A DNA stretch of 40,445 nt from an uncultured Flavobacteriales bacterium (GCA_938075455.1 CALJHN010000004.1:1-40445), one strand, 5' to 3'; positions 8,210-16,791 are shown, counted from the stretch's first letter. The notes: a model not told the origin generated them from the letters alone. Translations and numbers: made by a program.

Positions 8210-9315
8210 TGAATTACAGTTATTGGGAAAATAAAGAATGGTTTAATGGTAATGATTTTACTATTGTTGGTAGTGGAATAGTAGGTCTAACATGTGCTAT
8301 ATCTTTACGTGAAAAATATCCAAATTCTAAAATAATTATTTTGGAAAGAGGATTACTTCCTAATGGTGCCAGTACAAAAAATGCAGGATTTGCATGTTTT
8401 GGAAGTGTTTCAGAGCTAATTAGTGATTTAAAAACACATTCTACAAAAGAAGTTGTTCAGTTGGTTTCTAGTCGTTGGAAGGGATTAAAAACTTTAAGAA
8501 AAATAGTAGGGGATAAAAACTTAGATTACCAGCACAACTTCGGATATGAGCTTTTCCTAGATAATAATTCTTTTGAAGAATCTGTCAATAAGATTAATGA
8601 TATTAATGAGATGTTATTTCCTTTATTTGGAGAGAATGTCTTTAATATAAAAGATAATAAGTTTAGTTTTGAAAATTGTATTCCCAAGTACATAATGAAT
8701 AGTTTTGAAGGGCAAATAGATACAGGAAAAATGATGTCCCATCTTCTTAAAATTTGTCTCCAAAGTGGAGTGAAAATTTTAAATAACACGTCAGTTACTT
8801 ATTATTCTGAAAATAATACTAATGTCAAAGTCCAAACTGATAATGGAGATTTTTACACTTCCAAGTTGTTATTTGCAACAAATGGATTTTCAAAAAAACT
8901 AATGGATGAAAATATAATTCCAGCTAGGGCGCAAGTTTTAGTAACCAAATCTATTAAAAATTTAAATATAAAAGGAACTTTTCATTTGGAGCAAGGGTAT
9001 TATTATTTTAGGAATATTGACCAAAGAATTTTAATTGGAGGTGGAAGAAATTTAGATTTTAAAACAGAGTCCACTATGGAGTTTGGTCAGACTGGTTTAA
9101 TACAATCAAGACTTGAGAGCTTATTAAGAAATACTATTATTCCAAAAACAAATTTTGAAATCGATTATTCCTGGAGTGGGATTATGGGAATTGGAGATAA
9201 AAAGAAGCCAATTTTGAAACAATTATCCACTAACGTTTCTTGTGGGGTCAGACTCGGCGGTATGGGAGTTGCCATAGGAGCTTCTGTTGGGAAAGGTTTA
9301 GCAGATTTAGTATAA
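8209..9315 (+). CDS. FAD-dependent oxidoreductase, DAO family
   Basis: A 368-residue flavoenzyme. The N-terminal FAD-binding motif FTIVGSGIVGLTCAISL is followed by ILERG and the substrate-domain segment GASTKNAGFACFG. The middle contains LLFATNGFSKKL, and the C-terminus has GGVRLGGMGVAIGAS-like Gly-rich contacts with the cofactor. This is the pattern of D-amino-acid oxidase, glycine oxidase and sarcosine oxidase relatives. The start at 8209 (ATG within TGATG of cruF) is chosen because it couples to the preceding gene and gives a normal N-terminus. A longer in-frame reading from 8152 would only add a translation of the end of cruF. The substrate is unknown. Its tight coupling to crtD and cruF raises a role in carotenoid modification, but it could be an unrelated amine oxidase. 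Confidence 0.8.
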   Translation: MNYSYWENKEWFNGNDFTIVGSGIVGLTCAISLREKYPNSKIIILERGLLPNGASTKNAGFACFGSVSELISDLKTHSTKEVVQLVSSRWKGLKTLRKIVGDKNLDYQHNFGYELFLDNNSFEESVNKINDINEMLFPLFGENVFNIKDNKFSFENCIPKYIMNSFEGQIDTGKMMSHLLKICLQSGVKILNNTSVTYYSENNTNVKVQTDNGDFYTSKLLFATNGFSKKLMDENIIPARAQVLVTKSIKNLNIKGTFHLEQGYYYFRNIDQRILIGGGRNLDFKTESTMEFGQTGLIQSRLESLLRNTIIPKTNFEIDYSWSGIMGIGDKKKPILKQLSTNVSCGVRLGGMGVAIGASVGKGLADLV

Positions 9316-9333
9316 AAAAGCTAGTTGCTTTTT
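9315..9333. terminator. Bidirectional hairpin terminator between convergent genes
   Basis: A 7-bp perfect stem (AAAAAGC at 9315-9321 with GCTTTTT at 9327-9333) and a 5-base loop cover the stop codons of both the oxidoreductase gene and the convergent plug-protein gene. The A and T runs that make the stem provide a U tract on either strand. The stem has only two G-C pairs, so it may be weak. Confidence 0.5.
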
Positions 9334-10670
9334 ACCACTTTATAGCTTAATATTCTGTCTAACAAGTTTACAGGGTCTTTGTAATACATCTTTAAAATAT
9401 ATTCATTATTACTTTCAAAATGAGCACCTTCAATCTTTCTTGTGCTAAATCCACTATTGTTTTTTACCACATAAATATAATTGTAATAACCTTGTTTCAA
9501 TAAGCTTTTATTTTGGTAATAATTATTTATGGTGTCATAAGTCATTAAAAAATCACTATCTATGGTCCAATTGGTGAGTTGCCCAAAAATATAAATACTA
9601 TCGCTATTAAATTGCTTCATGGGTAATTTAAAATTAACCATACCGTATTCTGCTTGTGAATTAGCATCGTCAAAATCATAAGTTCTTATAAAAAACCTGC
9701 CGTTCATGTCTTTGTATTGGAGATATTGTTTATAAGATCTTCTTACATCTTTTTTTAGGTTGACATTGAAAATAGAATCGTTAAAACTAATATTCTCAAT
9801 TCTTTGACTGCCATTTCTAAAGGAACTCATGTCAAAAAATCTAAACTCATTTCCTCCATTAAAAATTTGATCTTCAGAGTGAAGGAATACTAATTTATTT
9901 TCTTTTATAAAATTTGGTTCTGATAACCAATACTGGTTAAATTCTTGATGATTTTGCTGGATATTTATAGAAATATTTTCATATGGATCCAAAATATCGC
10001 TAGAATTGTAAGTACATTCCATCTCAAAGGCTTGTAAGTATTTACTTTGTTCAACATTTCTAGATTTATCTATTGTAAAATTTATAGTAGAGATTTGTTC
10101 ACTAACATAGAATTTTAAAGTTGCCAAAGGAGTCTCTGACTTTCCTTCAATAAATATTTTAATTATATAGTTGCCTGAAACTAAAAAATCAGTATTGTCA
10201 TTAGGTAGCTCAAAATTATAGTTAATATATTGTTGGACTGGACCATAAGAGATTTCTTGATTGTCTATATAGTCTAAATCAAAGCCATCTATGGCATCCA
10301 TTGTTAAAATGTCACTTTTCTTCCAGTCTTTATTACAATGAATTATTTTATATTGAATTGATTCTCCATGATTTCTTAATAGGTCAAAATTTATAATAAT
10401 TGGGATTTTAGATTTCATATTATATAATGGCTCCCCAAGTATTAAAGATTTTGTTCTAAAAGTTAGGCTCTTGAAATCTTTCGAAAATATTTTTTGTTCA
10501 AATGGTAATTCTTCTTTTTTTAAAAGGCTTGTATTTTCTTTCTTTGCTGGGTTAACATAATAGTCATCAACTATTTGTAGTTTTTGTTTCATCGTACAAT
10601 TATTAATTAACACAACAAATCCAAATAATATTAATTCTAATCTCAAACCATTGATGTTATTTATAATCAT
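9321..10670 (-). CDS. DUF5103 protein, T9SS plug homologue
   Basis: A 449-residue DUF5103 protein. Characteristic features are the N-terminal Ig-like region (about 60-195) with YKIIHCNKDWKKSDI, DAIDGFDLDYIDN and NYNFELPND; the segment EFRFFDMSSFRNGSQRIE near 275; RRSYKQYLQYKDMNGRF; and a C-terminal domain with IFGQLTNWT. DUF5103 proteins include the Flavobacterium johnsoniae plug that closes the SprA translocon of the type IX secretion system, so this one probably sits at the outer membrane and blocks the empty channel. The first 25 residues are hydrophobic and end NNC, a possible lipoprotein-like signal though a poor one. It is transcribed divergently from nqrA, and its probable -7 element is the mirror half of the nqr one. 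Confidence 0.8.
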   Translation of the reverse strand: MIINNINGLRLELILFGFVVLINNCTMKQKLQIVDDYYVNPAKKENTSLLKKEELPFEQKIFSKDFKSLTFRTKSLILGEPLYNMKSKIPIIINFDLLRNHGESIQYKIIHCNKDWKKSDILTMDAIDGFDLDYIDNQEISYGPVQQYINYNFELPNDNTDFLVSGNYIIKIFIEGKSETPLATLKFYVSEQISTINFTIDKSRNVEQSKYLQAFEMECTYNSSDILDPYENISINIQQNHQEFNQYWLSEPNFIKENKLVFLHSEDQIFNGGNEFRFFDMSSFRNGSQRIENISFNDSIFNVNLKKDVRRSYKQYLQYKDMNGRFFIRTYDFDDANSQAEYGMVNFKLPMKQFNSDSIYIFGQLTNWTIDSDFLMTYDTINNYYQNKSLLKQGYYNYIYVVKNNSGFSTRKIEGAHFESNNEYILKMYYKDPVNLLDRILSYKVVKSN

Positions 10671-10711
10671 TCTAAATTAGATATTGTTTAGTATTATTAC
10701 TCTTCTCTAAA

Positions 10712-10740
10712 TTGTAAAACAATACAAATTTATAAATTTG
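10712..10740 (+). promoter_or_regulatory. Promoter of the nqr operon (Bacteroidota consensus)
   Basis: TTG at 10712-10714, an 18-base spacer and TAAATTTG at 10733-10740 match the Bacteroidota promoter pattern TTG / TAnnTTTG. Transcription would begin near 10747, 24 bases before the nqrA ATG. Because a possible TTG start codon at 10738 lies inside the -7 element, it would not be on the mRNA, which supports the ATG at 10771. Confidence 0.6.
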
Positions 10741-10758
10741 TTATCTATTAAAAATCAA
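10725..10758 (-). promoter_or_regulatory. Divergent promoter of the plug-protein gene
   Basis: On the minus strand TAAATTTG (10732 to 10725) abuts the plus-strand -7 element, so that 10725-10740 is a perfect 16-bp palindrome (CAAATTTATAAATTTG). A TTG at 10758-10756 lies 23 bases upstream, at the long end of accepted spacing. Transcription would start near 10718, about 48 bases before the plug-protein ATG. Confidence 0.4.
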
Positions 10759-10770
10759 TTTTCATCATTT

Positions 10771-12123
10771 ATGAAAATAACTGTTAAAAGAGGCCTTGAT
10801 ATCAAAATGAAAGGTGTGCCTAATAAAATTATTGCAGAGAGCAATTTATCTAAATCCTTTGCTATAAAACCTTCTGACTTTTCTAATCTAACTCCAAAAC
10901 TTCTTGTCAAAGAAGGTGATTCAGTAAAATGTGGCAGTCCAGTTTTTTGTGACAAATACAATGATAAAGTAATTTTTGTATCTCCAGCAAGTGGAGTAGT
11001 AGATAAAATTATTAGAGGTGAAAAAAGAAGAATATTAGCTGTAACCATTAATTCTGATGGAAAATTTACCCAAAAAAATACCAAAGCAAAAGATTTTTCT
11101 AAATTAGATAGGGAAGAGCTCAAAACGGACTTACTTAAATCTGGTTTATGGCCATTTTTGAGAATGAGACCTATTGACATAATTGCACGCCCAGAAGACA
11201 ATCCAAAGTCTATTTTTATTTCTTCCTTTGATACCAATCCTCTTTCTCCTGACTATGATTTTATTATGCATAACAAGTCTGCAGAATTTAATGCAGGATT
11301 AGAACTTTTAAATATATTAACAGATGGATCTGTTCATCTTCAAATAAGAAAAAATTCTGATGAAGTTTTTTCAAATGCGAAAAATGTCAAAACTCATCTC
11401 GTTAAAGGACCACATCCTTCTGGAAATGTAGGCGTTCAGATGCATGAGATAGATCCAATTAATAAAGGAGAGGTAGTTTGGTATATTAACCCTCAAGATG
11501 TCATGATTCTTGGTCGATATTCTTTAACAGGAGCGTATGATGCAAATAAAGTAATAAGTGTTGGTGGCGAAAATATTGATTCTCCCAACTATGTCAAGAC
11601 AATTTCCGGTAGTTCTATTGAATCAATTTTAAAGGGTTATAAAGTTATAGAAAATAGTAGATTCATATCCGGTAGCCCGCTAACTGGTAAAAAGGTAGAT
11701 AAAGATGGTTTTTTGGGTTTCTACCACCATCAAGTCTCTGTTCTTCCAGAAGGAAACGAATATAAATTCTTTTTAAGTGAAGGATGGTTAAGTTTAGGTT
11801 TTAATAGATTTTCTGCTTCTAAATCTTATCCAACTTGGCTTATGCCTAAATCTAAAACTTACCAATTTGACACCAACTTAAATGGTGAAGAAAGATCTTT
11901 TGTAGTTTCTGGACAATATGAAAAAGTATTTCCTTTTGATATATATCCTGTTCAGTTATTAAAGTCTATAGTTACCAACGATATAGAAAAAATGGAAAAT
12001 TTAGGAATTTATGAAGTTTCACCTGAAGATTTTGCACTGTGCGAGTTTGTATGCACTTCAAAAATTAATGTTCAGGAAATTGTAAGAAATGGACTAGATC
12101 TTATTTACAAAGAGTGTATGTAA
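10771..12123 (+). CDS. nqrA: Na+-translocating NADH:quinone reductase subunit A
   Basis: A 450-residue peripheral cytoplasmic subunit of Na+-NQR, the respiratory complex that oxidises NADH, reduces quinone and exports sodium. It begins MKITVKRGLDIKMKGVPN, the standard NqrA opening, and continues with a lipoyl-like fold (LLVKEGDSVKCGSPVF, VSPASGVV), IARPEDNPKSIFIS and LVKGPHPSGNVGVQMHEIDP. The C-terminal region has CEFVCTSKINVQEIVRNG. Length agrees with the family (about 446-450). ATG 10771 is preferred over the in-frame TTG at 10738, which falls inside the promoter. It is first of six nqr genes, 19 bases before nqrB. Confidence 0.97.
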   Translation: MKITVKRGLDIKMKGVPNKIIAESNLSKSFAIKPSDFSNLTPKLLVKEGDSVKCGSPVFCDKYNDKVIFVSPASGVVDKIIRGEKRRILAVTINSDGKFTQKNTKAKDFSKLDREELKTDLLKSGLWPFLRMRPIDIIARPEDNPKSIFISSFDTNPLSPDYDFIMHNKSAEFNAGLELLNILTDGSVHLQIRKNSDEVFSNAKNVKTHLVKGPHPSGNVGVQMHEIDPINKGEVVWYINPQDVMILGRYSLTGAYDANKVISVGGENIDSPNYVKTISGSSIESILKGYKVIENSRFISGSPLTGKKVDKDGFLGFYHHQVSVLPEGNEYKFFLSEGWLSLGFNRFSASKSYPTWLMPKSKTYQFDTNLNGEERSFVVSGQYEKVFPFDIYPVQLLKSIVTNDIEKMENLGIYEVSPEDFALCEFVCTSKINVQEIVRNGLDLIYKECM

Positions 12124-12142
12124 TTTAATTTAAAGGAAAAAA

Positions 12143-13381
12143 GTGAAATTTTTAAGAAATATATTTGACAACGCACACAAGACACTTAGTTCAAGTGAAA
12201 AGACCAAAAAGTTTTTTCCTCTTGTAGATGCTTTTGATACTTTAATGTTTACTCCGAATCACGTAACAAAAAAAGGTTCTCATGTAAGAGATGCTATTGA
12301 TTTAAAAAGAACAATGATGCTGGTAATTATAGCTCTAATTCCTTGTTTATTATTCGGAATTTACAACACTGGTTACCAACATTTTAGAGTTCTTGGAGAA
12401 CTAGAAGTTATTACTTTTTGGGAAATTTTTTTTAAAGGAGCACTAGTAGTACTTCCACTTGTTGTTGTTTCCTATGGTGCTGGTCTTTTTGTGGAATTTA
12501 TTTTTGCTATTAAAAATGGCCATACGGTTCAAGAAGGATTTTTAGTTTCAGGGATGCTTATTCCTTTATGTATGCCTGCTGATGTTCCTCTTTGGATGGT
12601 TGCCGTTGCCACAATATTTGCAGTAGTAATTGGAAAAGAAGTATTTGGGGGTACAGGAATGAATATTTTAAATGTAGCTCTTACTGCTAGAGCATTTTTA
12701 TTCTTCGCTCATCCAACTAAAATGTCTGGAAATGAAGTTTGGGTTACAGGTTTTTCAGAACTTAAAGGAGAGAATTATGCCTCTTTAGTAAGTAGTGCTA
12801 ATCCTGAAGGAGTAGTTGATGGTAGTTCTGGGGCAACAGCTTTAGGAGATTTAGCTTCTTTTATGCAAGACTCTCCAGTCTTGGAAAATACCCAAGCATT
12901 TCAAGCCAAGTATTCTCTAATGGATTCTTTTTTAGGATTCATCCCTGGTTCTGTTGGAGAAACTTCTGCATTAATGTGTTTAATAGGTGCAGCTTTATTA
13001 TTATGGACAGGGATAGCCAGTTGGAGAGTAATAAGTTCATTTTTTGTAGGCGGTTTTGTAATGGCTACTATTCTTAATTTAATAGGTGGAAACGGATATT
13101 TTGAGTTGCCAGCTATACATCAACTAATGCTTGGAGGATTTATGTTTGGTATGGTTTTTATGGCTACTGATCCTGTTACTGCTGCTCATACCAATGCTGG
13201 TAAATTTATATATGGTTTTTTAGGTGGGTTTCTTGGTATATTAATAAGAATGGTTAACCCAGCCTATCCAGAGGGTATTATGTTGGCTATTTTAATTGCC
13301 AATGTATTCGCTCCATTAATTGATCACATGGTTATTCAAAATAATATTAACAGAAGATTAAAAAGATTAAAAACAGCATAA
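12143..13381 (+). CDS. nqrB: Na+-translocating NADH:quinone reductase subunit B
   Basis: A 412-residue membrane subunit with about ten hydrophobic segments after an amphipathic N-terminus. It carries one of the two covalently bound FMN groups: the attachment motif SGAT is present as GSSGATAL, with the acceptor Thr at residue 232. ApbE, encoded at the end of the same operon, should add this FMN. Other family features are KGSHVRDAIDLKR near residue 45, GKEVFGGTGMNILNVALTARAF and MATDPVTAAHTNAGK. The start is GTG at 12143, preceded by a purine-rich AAAGGAAAA. One base separates it from nqrC. Confidence 0.97.
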   Translation: MKFLRNIFDNAHKTLSSSEKTKKFFPLVDAFDTLMFTPNHVTKKGSHVRDAIDLKRTMMLVIIALIPCLLFGIYNTGYQHFRVLGELEVITFWEIFFKGALVVLPLVVVSYGAGLFVEFIFAIKNGHTVQEGFLVSGMLIPLCMPADVPLWMVAVATIFAVVIGKEVFGGTGMNILNVALTARAFLFFAHPTKMSGNEVWVTGFSELKGENYASLVSSANPEGVVDGSSGATALGDLASFMQDSPVLENTQAFQAKYSLMDSFLGFIPGSVGETSALMCLIGAALLLWTGIASWRVISSFFVGGFVMATILNLIGGNGYFELPAIHQLMLGGFMFGMVFMATDPVTAAHTNAGKFIYGFLGGFLGILIRMVNPAYPEGIMLAILIANVFAPLIDHMVIQNNINRRLKRLKTA

Positions 13382-13382
13382 T

Positions 13383-14141
13383 ATGGCTATAAATAAAGAC
13401 AGTAATACTTACACCATTAGTTTTGCCATAGTACTTGTAATTATAGTAGGCGGTTTATTAGCTGCAATTGCAAATGGTTTAAAACCTATACAAGATGAAA
13501 ATCTTGTAAATGAGAAAAAACAAAATATATTGAATTGTCTTCCTGGAAACAAATCCATTACAAGAGATGAAGCTGGGTCTATCTTTAATAATTTTGTAAA
13601 GCAAAGGGTGATCTTAAATTATAACGGTGAGATTAAGGAAAATACTTTATTAGATAATTCAATAGAGTTAAATAATAAAGATTCCAGGGACGCTTTTAGT
13701 ATTGATTTATTAAAAGAATATAAAACTATTAAAGATGAAAAATCTAGAAATTATCCATTGTTTATATGTGATGTAGAAGGTAAAACCTACTATGTTGCTC
13801 CGGTAATGGGTAAAGGATTATGGGCTGCAGTTTGGGGCTTTATTGCCATAGATGAGTCAGGAAATTCAATTTCAGGAACTGTATTTGATCATAAATCAGA
13901 GACCCCAGGATTAGGTGCTGAAATATCTCAAGATTTTTTTGAGGATCAATTTATCGGTAAGCTTATATCTAACGAAGATACTTACCAGTCTGTTGAGGTT
14001 AATAAACCTGGTAATCCTTTAAATGATTATCAAGTAGATGGTATAAGTGGTGGTACTTTTACTAGTGTTGGTGTAGAAGAAATGATGAGTAGAACATTAG
14101 TTGTTTATCATAAATACATTAAAAATTTGAACAGATCTTAA
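13383..14141 (+). CDS. nqrC: Na+-translocating NADH:quinone reductase subunit C
   Basis: A 252-residue subunit with one N-terminal membrane helix (about 10-32) and an FMN-binding extramembrane domain. The FMN-attachment site reads DGISGGTFTS, with the acceptor Thr at residue 225. It has Gly where the textbook SGAT motif has Ala, a substitution that still leaves the Thr and its small neighbours. Other family segments are YVAPVMGKGLWAAVWGFIAI and DHKSETPGLGAEIS. Length is normal (about 250). Flavinylation by ApbE, encoded downstream, is expected. It is followed by nqrD after 10 bases. Confidence 0.97.
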   Translation: MAINKDSNTYTISFAIVLVIIVGGLLAAIANGLKPIQDENLVNEKKQNILNCLPGNKSITRDEAGSIFNNFVKQRVILNYNGEIKENTLLDNSIELNNKDSRDAFSIDLLKEYKTIKDEKSRNYPLFICDVEGKTYYVAPVMGKGLWAAVWGFIAIDESGNSISGTVFDHKSETPGLGAEISQDFFEDQFIGKLISNEDTYQSVEVNKPGNPLNDYQVDGISGGTFTSVGVEEMMSRTLVVYHKYIKNLNRS

Positions 14142-14151
14142 TTTTAAAATC

Positions 14152-14853
14152 ATGGCAGAAACTACAGAAGTTTTAGAAGAAAAGAAAATAAAGGTTAAAG
14201 AAAGAGAACCTTTATTTTCTAAGAAAAATAAAAAATTAATCTCTGATCCACTAGACGAAAACAATCCTATTACTATACAAGTTTTAGGGATTTGTTCAGC
14301 CTTAGCGGTAACAGTTCAAATGAAAGCAGCTGTTGTAATGTCAGTTGCCGTTTTATTTGTACTTATTTTAGCTAATGTTTCTATTTCTTTAATTAGAAAC
14401 CTGATACCTAACAGAATTAGAATTATTGTTCAGTTAGTGGTAGTTGCTGCATTAGTAATTGTTGTAGATCAAGTACTTAAAGCTTATTTATTTGATGTTT
14501 CCAAGGAATTATCAGTTTTTGTTGGATTAATAATTACCAATTGTATTATAATGGGAAGACTTGAAGCATTTGCTTTGGGAAATAAACCTTGGCCATCTGC
14601 TTTAGATGCCATAGGAAATTCGTTAGGTTATGGAATGGTTTTAGTAATTGTATCCTTTTTTAAAGAACTTTTTGGTTCAGGAAAATTATTTGGATTTGAA
14701 ATTTTTGGAAATGCCACTGAACAAACAGGGTTATATGCGATGGGTTATATGGATAACGGTTTAATGTTGCTTCCTCCGTCCTCATTAATAATAGTAGCAG
14801 TGTATATATGGGTTCAGAAAATTAGAAACCCAAGTTTAATAGAATCTAATTAA
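14152..14853 (+). CDS. nqrD: Na+-translocating NADH:quinone reductase subunit D
   Basis: A 233-residue membrane subunit with six predicted helices. It contains the two conserved half-membrane cysteines, in GICSALAVT (Cys48) and IITNCIIMGR (Cys131). In the solved Na+-NQR structures the equivalents, with two cysteines from NqrE, hold an intramembrane iron-sulfur centre. It also has GNKPWPSALDAIGNSLGYG and the end segment GLMLLPPSSLIIVAVYIW. The charged N-terminus (about 35 residues before NNPITIQVLG) is some 20 residues longer than in the Vibrio protein. The next gene starts after 9 bases. Confidence 0.97.
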   Translation: MAETTEVLEEKKIKVKEREPLFSKKNKKLISDPLDENNPITIQVLGICSALAVTVQMKAAVVMSVAVLFVLILANVSISLIRNLIPNRIRIIVQLVVVAALVIVVDQVLKAYLFDVSKELSVFVGLIITNCIIMGRLEAFALGNKPWPSALDAIGNSLGYGMVLVIVSFFKELFGSGKLFGFEIFGNATEQTGLYAMGYMDNGLMLLPPSSLIIVAVYIWVQKIRNPSLIESN

Positions 14854-14862
14854 AATAAAATC

Positions 14863-15477
14863 ATGGATTTAGTAAATATATTTATTAGAAGTGCTTTTGT
14901 AGATAATATGATCTTTGCCTTCTTTTTTGGAATGTGCTCTTATTTAGCAGTTTCAAAAACAGTAAAAACAGCTTTTGGCTTAGGTATGGCAGTTATTTTT
15001 GTATTGGTAGTAACCATTCCTATTAATTTCTTGATTGAAAATTATGTTCTTAAAGAAGGTGCTTTAAGTTGGTTAGGTGAGGAGTTTTCATCTATCAATT
15101 TAAGTTATCTTACATTCATTATGTTTATTGCTGTAATTGCATCAACAGTTCAATTGGTAGAAATGATTGTTGAAAAAATCTCTCCAGCTTTGTATGGAGC
15201 ATTAGGAATTTTTCTTCCGTTGATAGCTGTTAATTGTGCAATTTTAGGAGGAGCACTTTTTATGCAGGAAAAACAATTTGCTACAATATCCCAAGCTACT
15301 GTTTATGGATTAGGATCTGGTGTAGGATGGTTTATTGCAGTGGTGCTTATTGCAGCAATAAGAGAAAGAATCAGATATGCTAATATTCCTGGACCTCTAA
15401 GAGGAGTTGGAATGGCTTTTTTAATTACAGGTTTAATGGGCTTAGCTTTTCTAGGTTTTATGGGTTTTGAAATATAA
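14863..15477 (+). CDS. nqrE: Na+-translocating NADH:quinone reductase subunit E
   Basis: A 204-residue membrane subunit with six predicted helices, paired with NqrD in an inverted arrangement. The iron-sulfur cysteines are Cys25 (FFGMCSYLAVSK) and Cys125 (IAVNCAILGGALF). Other signatures are RSAFVDNMIFAFFFGM at the N-terminus, VEMIVEKISPALYGALGIFLPL and the C-terminal RERIRYANIPGPLRGVGMAF. Length is usual (about 200). nqrF follows after 18 bases. Confidence 0.97.
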   Translation: MDLVNIFIRSAFVDNMIFAFFFGMCSYLAVSKTVKTAFGLGMAVIFVLVVTIPINFLIENYVLKEGALSWLGEEFSSINLSYLTFIMFIAVIASTVQLVEMIVEKISPALYGALGIFLPLIAVNCAILGGALFMQEKQFATISQATVYGLGSGVGWFIAVVLIAAIRERIRYANIPGPLRGVGMAFLITGLMGLAFLGFMGFEI

Positions 15478-15495
15478 TTTGAAATAGGTTTAAAG

Positions 15496-16791
15496 ATGGA
15501 AATAATTACACCAATCATATTTTTGTTAGCTATCGTTTTAACGCTTACTACGATTTTATTATTAGCTAAAACATTTCTAGTTTCTTCTGGAAAAGTTAAA
15601 ATTACTATAAATGGAGACAAAACCATCGAAGTTGATGGAGGATCTACTTTATTAACTACCTTAGGAAACGAGGGTATTTTCTTACCTTCTGCTTGTGGTG
15701 GAGGAGGAACTTGTGTTCAATGTACCTGTCAAGTTTTAACTGGTGGTGGAAGTATTCTTCCTACCGAAGAACCTCATTTTTCAAGAAAACAAATTGCTGA
15801 TAATTTCAGATTGGGATGTCAAGTTAAAGTAAAAGAAGACATGGAGATTGAAGTAGAAGAAGAGATAATGGGAATTAAAGAATGGGAAGCTACAGTGGTA
15901 TCTAACTATAATGTTGCTACATATATAAAAGAATTTATTGTAGAAATACCTGAGGATATGGATTATAAAGCAGGTGGTTATATTCAAATAAAAATTCCAA
16001 AAGGGGAAACTAAGTTTTCTGAAATGGATATTAAAGCCCACCCTACTGACCATCCAGGAGAACCTGATAAGTTTGAAAATGACTGGAAAAATGGAAAGTT
16101 TGCCTTACGAAATCTAACCATGAAAAATGATGAAGAAGTGGTTAGAGCTTACTCTATGGCATCCTATCCAGCTGAGGGAAGAAATATTATGCTCAATGTT
16201 CGAGTAGCTGCTCCACCATGGGACAGAGCCAAAGATTCTTGGGCAGATGTAAACCCAGGAGTTGCATCTTCTTATATCTTTAATCAAAAGCCAGGAGATA
16301 AGGTGATTATTTCGGGACCTTATGGAGAGTTTTTCATCAACGATTCTGAAGCGGAAATGTTATACATAGGTGGAGGTGCTGGAATGGCTCCAATGCGATC
16401 CCACTTGTATGAACTATTCAAAACTCTAAAAACAGGAAGAAAAGTTTCTTATTGGTACGGAGGGAGATCTAGGGCTGAACTTTTCTACATTCACTACTTC
16501 AGAGATTTAGAAAAAGAGTTTCCAAATTTTAAATTCTACATGGTTTTATCAGATGCCCTTCCTGAAGATAATTGGGTGGATAAAAAAGACATTAACGATC
16601 CTGAAGGAGATGGTTTTACAGGATTTGTACATAATGCGGTTATCGATCAATATCTTTCTAACCATGAAGCTCCTGAAGATATAGAATATTATTTCTGTGG
16701 TCCTCCAATGATGAACCAAGCAGTTTTAAAAATGTGTGACGACTGGGGAGTTCCACCAGAACAAGTAAGATTTGATGACTTTGGCGGGTAA
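15496..16791 (+). CDS. nqrF: Na+-translocating NADH:quinone reductase subunit F
   Basis: A 431-residue NADH-oxidising subunit, the entry point of electrons. One N-terminal membrane helix (about 5-25) is followed by a ferredoxin domain with the [2Fe-2S] cysteines Cys67, Cys73, Cys76 and Cys108 (ACGGGGTCVQC and RLGCQV). Then comes an FAD-binding domain with RAYSMASYP, and an NADH-binding domain with YIGGGAGMAPMRSHLYEL and YFCGPPMMNQAV, ending in the family's RFDDFGG. Slightly longer than the Vibrio protein (407). The downstream apbE gene begins inside its last codons, an overlap of 17 bases. Confidence 0.97.
   Translation: MEIITPIIFLLAIVLTLTTILLLAKTFLVSSGKVKITINGDKTIEVDGGSTLLTTLGNEGIFLPSACGGGGTCVQCTCQVLTGGGSILPTEEPHFSRKQIADNFRLGCQVKVKEDMEIEVEEEIMGIKEWEATVVSNYNVATYIKEFIVEIPEDMDYKAGGYIQIKIPKGETKFSEMDIKAHPTDHPGEPDKFENDWKNGKFALRNLTMKNDEEVVRAYSMASYPAEGRNIMLNVRVAAPPWDRAKDSWADVNPGVASSYIFNQKPGDKVIISGPYGEFFINDSEAEMLYIGGGAGMAPMRSHLYELFKTLKTGRKVSYWYGGRSRAELFYIHYFRDLEKEFPNFKFYMVLSDALPEDNWVDKKDINDPEGDGFTGFVHNAVIDQYLSNHEAPEDIEYYFCGPPMMNQAVLKMCDDWGVPPEQVRFDDFGG

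Noticed and set aside
8526..8789. 87-codon minus-strand frame within the FAD oxidoreductase gene
   Set aside because: It is antisense shadow reading with no motif and no start context.
10738..10770. Upstream in-frame TTG start for nqrA
   Set aside because: The codon overlaps the -7 promoter element, and the extra 11 residues are absent from the usual NqrA N-terminus.
10755..11237. 160-codon open frame on the minus strand opposite nqrA
   Set aside because: It lies wholly antisense to a well-supported gene and has no family motif, and the AT-rich codon pattern fits nqrA on the plus strand.
15303..15626. 107-codon minus-strand frame across the nqrE/nqrF junction
   Set aside because: It is antisense to two recognised genes, and its repetitive PKPIKP sequence is a mirror of membrane-helix codons.
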